Assembly (NCBI GenBank): GCA_000024525.1 | Contig: CP001769.1 | Coordinates: forward strand, 5,675,001-5,739,000 | DNA: 64,000 nt | Reading direction: 5' to 3' | From: Spirosoma linguale DSM 74 | GTDB lineage: Bacteria > Bacteroidota > Bacteroidia > Cytophagales > Spirosomataceae | Shown: one piece after another, positions 57,678 to 64,000 of the stretch | Numbering within the stretch: the stretch's first letter is position 1 | Layout of the letters: the number at the start of each line of letters is the position of its first letter | The notes under the pieces: generated by a model | What the model saw: the letters and a program-made list of their open reading frames with translations, nothing else | Databases searched by the model: none | What the model was told of the DNA's origin: nothing | Translations under genes and position numbers: made by a program

Positions 57678-58862
57678 ATGGCCTTTCAGACCACTTTTCT
57701 TCAATCGCGTCGTATGGGATGGAAACGGGTGGTCCTGCACCTGGTTATGTGGGGACTTGCGTTTGCCTTTATCCGCTATTTTCTTTTCAAACAGATTGTA
57801 AAAGATGCGGGCTGGGCCACGTCCATCAATTACACCGTCGTGTTTTGCCAAACGGTTGTGCTGTATTATCTGATTGGACACGTTTTCTTCTACCAGTACC
57901 TTTACAGGAAGCAGTATCTACGCTTTATCAGTAGCCTGTTGCTGATCTATTTCCTGACCAGTGTTACGAATTATCTGCTGTTTGAGCGTTTTTTCGATTA
58001 TCAGGTAGCCACAAAACAGACGTCGGCTTATGTCACCAGAATATGGGGGATACTTCAGCCCAATGGCTTTCCGGGTGCTTTCACCAATATTCGGGTTGCT
58101 TCATGGGTATTTGGCTACAGTTTTTTTATGGTCGTCATTCTCCTCGGGGCAAAGGCCGTAAAAGATGTGATTGGCTTCCAAAACCGGGCAGTACAGTTGG
58201 AAAAAGAAAAATTTGAGCTGGAGCGCGGCAAAATTCTTCTAGAGAATGAGAACCTGTCTCTCGAGCTGAACTTTCTTAAATCGCAGATCAATCCTCACTT
58301 TCTGCTTAATACCCTCAATAGCATCTATGTTCGGGTAGTAGATGTAGATGAACAGGCCGCCGATCAGATTCTGCGTTTGTCGGACCTGATGCGTTATGGT
58401 TTGTACGAATCAAACACAGAATACATCTTGCTGGAACGGGAACTGGAATACATTCAGAACTATCTGGCGTTGGAAAGTGCTCGAAAAGGAGACAATGTGA
58501 CCATCCGTTTTGATCAGGCAGGGGATTTTTCCCAGCATTACATTGCTCCGTTGCTACTTATCTCATTAGTCGAAAATGCGTTCAAACATGGCGTCAATAA
58601 AATTAGAAGCGACGCCTTTGTGTACATTAACGCCCAACTGACTGACGATCTGTTTCTATTTTGGGTAACCAATGCCGTACCTGTCAATACTCCGCATGTG
58701 GAAAGTCAGAGCAAAAAGCAGGGGGGAGTCGGCTTACAGAACACCCGAAAGCGGCTGGAAATGCTGTATCCCAAAAAACATGAGTTACACATAGAAACGA
58801 CTCCAACGGAGTTTTGTGTTACGCTGACCCTCCAGCTCGCCCCGCGGCTCAAAGCCGCCTGA
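57678..58862 (+). CDS. LytS-like sensor histidine kinase
   Basis: 394 residues from the ATG at 57678 (an in-frame TTG at 57633 would give 409). Four hydrophobic segments (about residues 10-170) form the sensor part, a short coiled coil follows (VQLEKEKFELERGKILLENENLSLELNFLK), then the His_kinase domain with the phospho-His in SQINPHFLLNTLNSIY (near 206) and an HATPase with the N-box LISLVENAFKHGV and a GGVGLQNTRKRL loop. It should phosphorylate the adjacent LytTR regulator. The signal is unknown; a peptide or the lanthipeptide itself is possible. Confidence 0.92.
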   Translation: MAFQTTFLQSRRMGWKRVVLHLVMWGLAFAFIRYFLFKQIVKDAGWATSINYTVVFCQTVVLYYLIGHVFFYQYLYRKQYLRFISSLLLIYFLTSVTNYLLFERFFDYQVATKQTSAYVTRIWGILQPNGFPGAFTNIRVASWVFGYSFFMVVILLGAKAVKDVIGFQNRAVQLEKEKFELERGKILLENENLSLELNFLKSQINPHFLLNTLNSIYVRVVDVDEQAADQILRLSDLMRYGLYESNTEYILLERELEYIQNYLALESARKGDNVTIRFDQAGDFSQHYIAPLLLISLVENAFKHGVNKIRSDAFVYINAQLTDDLFLFWVTNAVPVNTPHVESQSKKQGGVGLQNTRKRLEMLYPKKHELHIETTPTEFCVTLTLQLAPRLKAA

Positions 58863-58892
58863 ACTGTATTACTAATCACAAAAAAGCGGGCA

Positions 58893-58959
58893 TTGGTCGA
58901 TACGATTTATTCGTTGGTCTAAATTAGTTGAAAAAGGGGTCGATGAACAGGTAAGTTTG
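58893..58959 (+). promoter_or_regulatory. Predicted regulated promoter of the LanB2 operon
   Basis: The -7 box TAAGTTTG (58952-58959) matches TAnnTTTG exactly, with a TTG at 58928-58930 as the -33 element. Just upstream, TTGGTC occurs twice with a 21-bp period (58893-58898, 58914-58919), the spacing LytTR dimers prefer. The expected start of RNA is near 58966, about 42 nt before the 46-codon ORF. Confidence 0.5.
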
Positions 58960-59007
58960 TTTCGTCTTCAGACATAACCAAAACAACTTCCTAAACACTC
59001 AATCGAC

Positions 59008-59148
59008 ATGAAAACAACGGTACAACGTCAATCCCCTCGCCTGGTACTGAAAAAAGAAAGACTGGTCTGCCTGACCCACAACCGGAGCACCAGTAATCAA
59101 AAGACATACGGAGATACAACCTGGACTACCATCGCTACCGGTATTTGA
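59008..59148 (+). CDS. Candidate unusual RiPP precursor without a GG site
   Basis: 46 codons: MKTTVQRQSPRLVLKKERLV, then CLTHNRSTSNQKTYGD and the tail TTWTTIATGI. The LVLKKERLVCLT stretch resembles class I leader motifs (L-L-KKE-L-L), and the C-terminal 22 residues hold nine Ser/Thr, good dehydration targets. There is no GG and the only Cys lies in the leader-like part, so a classical lanthionine is hardly possible; it may become a dehydrated linear peptide. It follows the predicted promoter and is 1 bp before the next gene, upstream of LanB2. Confidence 0.55.
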   Translation: MKTTVQRQSPRLVLKKERLVCLTHNRSTSNQKTYGDTTWTTIATGI

Positions 59149-59149
59149 T

Positions 59150-59506
59150 ATGTTGGCGCCTAGGGTTCTGCTCATTGATCAGGCATTTACCAGTGGTAAA
59201 CTGCTCTACAAATACAGCCGACGGGTTGGGTGGCTGAATTCTGTCCAGCTATGCAGCCACCCAACAGAAACAGCACTGCCAGACAGTGTTGATCTGACAA
59301 TAGCCTGCCTGCCCGAACCCTGCGAACCAATACCTGACGATCTGCTCAATTGGCTACGCCATCAGCCAGCCGTTATCCTGACATCGGCCTTTCCAGAGCA
59401 TATGTACGAACACCTGCATCTAAGACCCATTGCGTTCCTGACTGAGCCAATTGCCTTTAATAAATTCCAGAATGCTCTCCAGAAATATATTAACAGTAAA
59501 TCGTAG
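59150..59506 (+). CDS. Pseudo-receiver domain protein
   Basis: 118 residues, a single receiver-like domain aligning with the N-terminal half of the 56813 regulator. The acidic pocket D10-D11 is D10-Q11 here (LLIDQAF), the phospho-Asp position holds Cys53 (LTIACLPEP), Thr82 corresponds to Ser79 (ILTSAFP), and the conserved Lys is Glu99 (FLTEPIAF). It therefore cannot be phosphorylated in the normal way. It also lacks a LytTR domain. It may bind the regulator, LanB2 or the peptide; atypical receivers elsewhere bind natural products. It is sandwiched between the candidate precursor and LanB2. Confidence 0.7.
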   Translation: MLAPRVLLIDQAFTSGKLLYKYSRRVGWLNSVQLCSHPTETALPDSVDLTIACLPEPCEPIPDDLLNWLRHQPAVILTSAFPEHMYEHLHLRPIAFLTEPIAFNKFQNALQKYINSKS

Positions 59507-59592
59507 CCAAAATACAGAATATAAACAAATGGGGTTAATCCATGCAAGCAACTGAATGTCTCATCCAAAAAGTTAACTAATCATGGTGCGAA

Positions 59593-59636
59593 GTTAGTAT
59601 AGTACACTATTTTTGTATGTATTGTACTATACTAAC
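59593..59636 (+). promoter_or_regulatory. Operator-like palindrome around a -7 box before LanB2
   Basis: GTTAGTATAGTAC (59593-59605) and GTACTATACTAAC (59624-59636) are perfect inverted 13-mers. The 18-bp spacer contains TATTTTTG (59608-59615), which matches TAnnTTTG. The right arm ends 8 bp before the LanB2 ATG. A repressor bound here would block the promoter; as RNA, the stem could mask the start. Confidence 0.55.
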
Positions 59637-59644
59637 TCGACCGA

Positions 59645-62600
59645 ATGAATAGCTTATTCGATTTCTTCGTTTTACGCCGTCCGGTTTATCCATTAACAAA
59701 GCTGCTCACCCTTCAGAAAAATCTGTTGAACAATTCATTGGATAGCCTCCTGCGTGAGTGGTATACTGACCCACTCGCGCAGGAGGCTATTTACGTAGCA
59801 TCACCCGGTCTATACAAACGATTTCAGCAATGGCGGGCGGGTGAAACATTGTCTGAACAGACCAAACTGCTCGATACCCTTTTCAAATATGCTATCCGCA
59901 TGAGTACCCGATGCACGCCGTATGGCTTGTTTGCCGGTTGCTCGGTCGGCGATTTTCACGATCAGTTTTCACGCTTATCCCCCGGCCGAAGCAATACCCT
60001 GGTTACCCACTCCCGACTGGACATGGAATGCCTGATGGCCATTCGCGATTGGCTGCTTGGCCAGTCAGTAGTTCGTAATGAGCTGATATTCTACCCAAAC
60101 AGTTCACTGTATAAGGTAGGCCGAAACCACCGGTACATTGAGCAGCAATGGGAAGGGCAGCAACGGCGCTATTTCATCAGCGCCGTTGAAACCGATGAAG
60201 CCTTGGATTCCCTGCTTACCACCGCCCGAATGGGCGTAACGATTCCTTATCTGGTCGATTTCCTCGGCCAGATGGGTGCCGAAACCATCGAAGCCGAAAG
60301 CTATGTCGACCAGCTTATTGAAACGCAGTTACTGGTATCCACCCTCGAACCAACGGTGATTGGCGATGACTACCTGACAGTCATGATTCGTACCCTGTCG
60401 TCAATGCCCGCAACTGCATCCCTCGTTGCTCAGCTTATCCGGCTTCAGAATGTTGTAACCAGTTCTACCGACCGGGCCGCCGTGGGTCAGGAGATCCTGC
60501 GCTGGCTGGCCGGTAATCAGATTACGCTACCAGGGACCGACTTACTTCAGGTCGATTCTTTCTTTACCGGGACCGACACTCCGCAAGCCAAACCGCATCT
60601 GGACAAGGGGCTGGTTCACCAATTGCAACAGCAGATACGGAAGCTTTTTGTGCTCAATCAGCCGTACAGCAGCCCGGATTTCGACGACTTTAAGAACCGC
60701 TTTTATAACCGGTATGAAGACGAGGAAATACCGCTATCGATGGCGCTGGATCAGGAGTTTGGCGTGGGATACGGCAACCAGACCCATTTGGGTGTTGGTT
60801 ATGCGCCAATGATCGATGATCTATCCCTGCCAACGCTCGAAACAACGGTGCCAGCCACCAACTCCAGTTGGTGGCAAAATCTGCTCCTGGAAAAATACTC
60901 GCATACGCTGCGCACCGGCACCCATGAAATTGAAATTTCGGATAGCGACCTCGCCTACATCGACCAGCGACGGGTTGATAAACTGATTGAGCCCGACAGC
61001 TTCTATTTATTTGGCAATCTCCTGAGCGCACCGGGCGAGTCTGTAGATCATGCCCTGCGGCCAGGTGGCAACTACCGGTTCAACCTGCTTGCCTGCAAAG
61101 GCCCCTCTGCCATTACACTGCTGGGCCGGTTCTGTGCTGGAGACCCAGACCTTCGGGCTTCCGTACAAGCCTGTGCCCAGGCCTCAGCCGCCCATCATCC
61201 CGATGTGGTATTTGCCGAAATTGTGCACTTCCCCGAATCGCGGGCTGGTAATATTCTGGTCCGGCCAACCCTTTACAAATATGAAATCCCGTACCTGGGC
61301 ATGGCATCCGTACCACCCGACCAGCAGTTACCGTTAGATGACTTGATGGTATCGGTTCGAAACCGGCATGTAGTTCTACGGTCGAAGCGACTAAACAAAC
61401 GGGTCATTCCTCGCTTGTCCAACGCTCATAATTACCAGAATGGACTCCCTATCTATCGTTTCTTGTGCGATCTACAGCACCAGGACAGTCACCTGAATGT
61501 TCAGTGGAACTGGGGCATTCTGGCCGAGCAGGCTTACTTGCCACGGGTTCGTTATCAGAATATAATCCTGAGCCGGGCCACCTGGCGTTTAAAAGCAGAT
61601 GAACTGGAGTTGGAAAACCCAATGCGGCTGGCCGTCGAATTATCCAGGCGAAATATTCCCGAGCAGTTTGTTATTGCGGTGGGAGATCACGAACTGGTGA
61701 TCACGCGCAATGCGCCGGAATCGTTACGGCTACTGATGCACGAACTTCGCAAAAGCGATACTGTTCGCCTGTACGAATTCTTACAGGCTGAGGATGTTTG
61801 TTCGGTGAGAATGCCAAAGAAAGCCTTTACCCACGAGCTGATTATCCCGTTCTATAATGCCGATGCGCCAGCCATTTCCAGCCTGGCGGCCTATTCGACA
61901 GACTTGCCCCAGCGCCGATTCTCCGTTGGCAGCGAATGGCTGTACTTGAAAATTTACACCGGCGAAAAATCGTCGGACGGGTTGTTGACCCAAACACTTT
62001 ACCCGGTTATACAGCGTCTGCTCAACACCAGCATTATCTCGGAATTTTTCTTCATCCGCTACAAGGATACCGATCCGCACTTACGGCTTCGTTTCCGGGG
62101 CAATCCCCACCTGGAATTTTATCATTTTGTGATTCGGGAGATCGAGCGAGCCATCCGCGACGATGTACAGTCGGGTGTTGTACACAAATTGCAAACCGAT
62201 ACGTACCAGCGGGAGATTGAACGGTATGGCCACCGACAGATTCAACTCTGCGAAGGGTTATTTTATACCGATAGCCTGTCTACTTTGTTCTTTCTGAGCC
62301 GCACCGGCGAGGCTTTTAACGAGGAAGTTCGCTTTACATATGCTGTTGGGAAGATTGACCGGCTCTTGAGTGGCTCGTCTCTTTCGCTGGATTACCGCTG
62401 GAAGTTACTAAATAACCTGAAAGACAGCTTCTTTGACGAATTTAACGGTAAAACTGAACTACGCAGACAACTCAACGACAAGTATCGCAATTACCGGTCA
62501 GCGTTGAACACAGCCTTTGGTATCGATTATCAATTCATGTTAACGAATGAACCAAACGCAGCCAGCCAGCTAACCTTACTCAAGCAACTTACTGCATCCT

Positions 62601-62812
62601 ATGAATCCGAAAACCAATTGATGAGTACGTTGACCAGCCTTATTCACATGATTGTGAACCGCATTTTTCCATCAAAACAGCGGGCCTACGAACTGATTAT
62701 TTACCATTGTCTGGCAAAACATTACGACTCCATACGGGCGCGGACAGATCAGACCACCCTCACCAACCAAGACGCCCCCATTGTCCAGCCCGCAATTTCA
62801 GATATACCATGA
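59645..62812 (+). CDS. lanB: Class I lanthipeptide dehydratase LanB (full length), LanB2
   Basis: 1055 residues and a paralogue of LanB1, with the same fused domains. RCTPYGLFAGCS lies near residue 89 (glutamylation domain) and the elimination domain starts at SEWLYLKIYTG near 762, with RYKDTDPHLRLRFRG near 804. It should dehydrate Ser/Thr through glutamyl-tRNA, but has no LanC, exporter or GG precursor in its own operon. Upstream genes encode the 46-residue candidate substrate and the pseudo-receiver. It may instead share the LanA1-3 substrates. The stop overlaps the next ORF (ATGA). Confidence 0.92.
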   Translation: MNSLFDFFVLRRPVYPLTKLLTLQKNLLNNSLDSLLREWYTDPLAQEAIYVASPGLYKRFQQWRAGETLSEQTKLLDTLFKYAIRMSTRCTPYGLFAGCSVGDFHDQFSRLSPGRSNTLVTHSRLDMECLMAIRDWLLGQSVVRNELIFYPNSSLYKVGRNHRYIEQQWEGQQRRYFISAVETDEALDSLLTTARMGVTIPYLVDFLGQMGAETIEAESYVDQLIETQLLVSTLEPTVIGDDYLTVMIRTLSSMPATASLVAQLIRLQNVVTSSTDRAAVGQEILRWLAGNQITLPGTDLLQVDSFFTGTDTPQAKPHLDKGLVHQLQQQIRKLFVLNQPYSSPDFDDFKNRFYNRYEDEEIPLSMALDQEFGVGYGNQTHLGVGYAPMIDDLSLPTLETTVPATNSSWWQNLLLEKYSHTLRTGTHEIEISDSDLAYIDQRRVDKLIEPDSFYLFGNLLSAPGESVDHALRPGGNYRFNLLACKGPSAITLLGRFCAGDPDLRASVQACAQASAAHHPDVVFAEIVHFPESRAGNILVRPTLYKYEIPYLGMASVPPDQQLPLDDLMVSVRNRHVVLRSKRLNKRVIPRLSNAHNYQNGLPIYRFLCDLQHQDSHLNVQWNWGILAEQAYLPRVRYQNIILSRATWRLKADELELENPMRLAVELSRRNIPEQFVIAVGDHELVITRNAPESLRLLMHELRKSDTVRLYEFLQAEDVCSVRMPKKAFTHELIIPFYNADAPAISSLAAYSTDLPQRRFSVGSEWLYLKIYTGEKSSDGLLTQTLYPVIQRLLNTSIISEFFFIRYKDTDPHLRLRFRGNPHLEFYHFVIREIERAIRDDVQSGVVHKLQTDTYQREIERYGHRQIQLCEGLFYTDSLSTLFFLSRTGEAFNEEVRFTYAVGKIDRLLSGSSLSLDYRWKLLNNLKDSFFDEFNGKTELRRQLNDKYRNYRSALNTAFGIDYQFMLTNEPNAASQLTLLKQLTASYESENQLMSTLTSLIHMIVNRIFPSKQRAYELIIYHCLAKHYDSIRARTDQTTLTNQDAPIVQPAISDIP

Positions 62813-62946
62813 AGCTCAACAAATCGACAGCCACCGCAGAAGACAGCAGGGGTTTACCAGTTTGGGACAATGTCTGGCTTTATGGTCCGAATCCGAGCTT
62901 ACTAAAACTAAAGCCAGGTGAAATCGACACCTTGCGGCTTCGGTAA
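62809..62946 (+). CDS. Small ORF translationally coupled to LanB2
   Basis: 45 codons: MKLNKSTATAEDSRGLPVWD, then NVWLYGPNPSLLKLKPGEID and TLRLR. The ATG overlaps the LanB2 stop as ATGA, which argues that it is translated. The MKLNKST start recalls leader starts of the family (KKSTKST), but there is no Cys and no GG. It may be a second LanB2 substrate or a small partner. No family recognised. Confidence 0.5.
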   Translation: MKLNKSTATAEDSRGLPVWDNVWLYGPNPSLLKLKPGEIDTLRLR

Positions 62947-63079
62947 AATCACAGAACCTACCGCTTATTTATCAGCCTATATCGACCAAAAGCGGGTGGT
63001 TAAAAGTTAAAATAGATTATTGATAGATAACCTGACTATTAAAATCGATAAAGTACATAAATCTCTTATGGGTTTATAA

Positions 63080-64000
63080 TCACTCCAGCCAGATCAACGG
63101 GTTGCGGATGGGCAGGTTACGCAATACCTCCTCTACTTTCGGATCGTGGTCGAGGGTCTTCCAGGTAGCCAGCCAATCGGATTTGTCGAAAGCAGCTGCA
63201 CCCAGGACCAGAAACGGCTGCGCAACCGGCCAGTCGTTCCAGTACATGACATCCGGTTTCAGCGGCCATTTGCGTTTGTCCGCGACGTAGGGATACAGGT
63301 ACGAAATCCCTTTTTCAATACTGCGGCCGTCGGGGGTTTGATACGTCCAGAGGTCATGGTCTTTGTCGGAGAGAATCTGGCAGATCATCACCATCGCGTC
63401 GAGGTTGAAGATCGAATAGCCATAGGGCTTTGTCCGGCGTAGCTCCAGCGGAAAACTGCCGTCGGTAGCCATCTGGTTCGGCAGCAGAACCGTTTTGTAC
63501 CGCTCCCGGCAGGCTTCCAGGACTTTCTCATTGCCCGTCAGTCGGGCAAAGGCCGCCACTTGCATCACCCAGCAGGTGCCGTGATTGTTTTTGGCCTCTT
63601 TTTCATCCTGGCTGTACGGATGCGTGAGCAGCCAGTTCAGGTACTGCCCGAACCATATTTTAGCACCCGCCAGCACCCGTTTATCCGCCGACTTCGCCTG
63701 CTCCATCGCTCGAATACCCTGCGCTACTTCCATAAAATGAATGGTGTCGATAATGCCGATGCCCCGCCCCGTGGCGCGCCCTTTAATGGCCTGGGCGTAC
63801 TGCAATGACGGACTCATGCGGGTGGTGCTGTCCACAAACCACGCATCCAGATGCCGGAACGCCTGCCGAACATACGTTTCGTTGCCGGTAAGCTTATAGG
63901 CCGATGCCAACGCGCCCACCACCCGGCTGAACCGGATCATGGCCTGTCGATGGGCGACAAAATTGTCGGGGTTGGTCATCCCGTCGCGCTGAACGTACGG
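63080..64000 (-). CDS. Alginate lyase-like (PL5-type) enzyme, 5' end outside window
   Basis: The frame continues past the window edge (PYVQRDG precedes the Met at 63979), so the N-terminus is missing; 306 residues are visible. The helical toroid pattern of Alginate_lyase proteins is seen: YVQRDGMTNPDNF, FSRVVGALASAYKLTGNETYV, IDTIHFMEVAQGI, KNNHGTCWVMQVAAFARLTGN with the catalytic NNH region, and DGSFPLELRRTKPYGYSIFNLDAMVMI. It cleaves alginate or a related uronate polysaccharide by beta-elimination, probably in the periplasm. It is unrelated in function to the lanthipeptide block, convergent with it, and separated by a 133-bp gap. Confidence 0.85.
   Translation of the reverse strand, partial: PYVQRDGMTNPDNFVAHRQAMIRFSRVVGALASAYKLTGNETYVRQAFRHLDAWFVDSTTRMSPSLQYAQAIKGRATGRGIGIIDTIHFMEVAQGIRAMEQAKSADKRVLAGAKIWFGQYLNWLLTHPYSQDEKEAKNNHGTCWVMQVAAFARLTGNEKVLEACRERYKTVLLPNQMATDGSFPLELRRTKPYGYSIFNLDAMVMICQILSDKDHDLWTYQTPDGRSIEKGISYLYPYVADKRKWPLKPDVMYWNDWPVAQPFLVLGAAAFDKSDWLATWKTLDHDPKVEEVLRNLPIRNPLIWLE

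Noticed and set aside
59542..59580. Tiny ORF MQATECLIQKVN between the pseudo-receiver and LanB2
   Set aside because: Only 12 codons with no supporting signal; more likely leader sequence before the operator.

Overview
The window looks like chromosomal DNA from a Bacteroidota species of the order Cytophagales, most like Spirosoma and its relatives; this placement is inference from gene content. Supporting signs are many SusC/FecA-type TonB receptors and outer-membrane barrels, Bacteroidota promoters of the TTG/TAnnTTTG type, a LytTR/LytS-type two-component pair, class I lanthipeptide enzymes with Bacteroidota-style GG leaders, a curlin-repeat protein, GMC/gluconate-dehydrogenase-subunit-3 pairs, ThuA and xylose-isomerase-like proteins. 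No rRNA, tRNA or CRISPR array was found.

Region 1 (1-10842, all minus strand) is an outer-membrane/periplasmic block: a FecA-like TonB receptor, three barrel proteins, a DUF3179 membrane protein and two PAP2/vanadium-haloperoxidase-like lipoproteins. Barrel plus PAP2 protein occurs twice, and the second PAP2 copy (cut by the window start) has lost its catalytic residues. Region 2 (11092-25530) holds moaA, a TlpA-like lipoprotein, a THI5/NMT1-like protein, an NrtR-type degenerate Nudix regulator divergent from a PQQ-dehydrogenase/cytochrome c fusion operon, two carbohydrate deacetylases, a curlin protein and a subtilase. Several genes end in very long perfect hairpins. Region 3 (25675-30737) is a scarred accessory island: a cysteine desulfurase with a damaged 5' end, a toxin-antitoxin remnant cut by REP-like repeats, a Y1 (RAYT-like) transposase flanked by those repeats, two DUF2442 remnants, a VapC-type TA pair and an HNH restriction endonuclease. 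Region 4 (30929-43474) carries sugar/organic-acid metabolism: GMC oxidoreductase, a FAD oxidoreductase, a putative glycosidase, lactate permease, a D-2-hydroxyacid dehydrogenase, an alpha/beta hydrolase and a rhodanese.

Region 5 (43581-62946) is the centrepiece: a class I lanthipeptide locus. Reading leftward, three GG-leader precursors (two encode identical peptides) are followed by LanC, a full-length LanB, a glycosyltransferase-like protein, an unknown 201-residue protein, a C39-peptidase ABC exporter, a very short HlyD-like protein and a TonB-type outer-membrane protein. Reading rightward, a LytTR regulator and LytS-like kinase are followed by a promoter with a 21-bp direct repeat, a 46-residue Ser/Thr-rich candidate precursor without a GG site, a receiver domain stripped of its phosphorylation residues, a second full-length LanB behind its own operator-like palindrome, and a translationally coupled 45-residue ORF. 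The window ends inside a PL5-like alginate lyase gene on the minus strand.

The likely working model for region 5 (inference): the two-component system senses a signal and activates the rightward operon through the TTGGTC repeats. LanB1/LanC modify the classical precursors, which C39 cleaves and exports. LanB2 may dehydrate the unusual 46-residue peptide, with the pseudo-receiver acting as a partner or ligand sensor.
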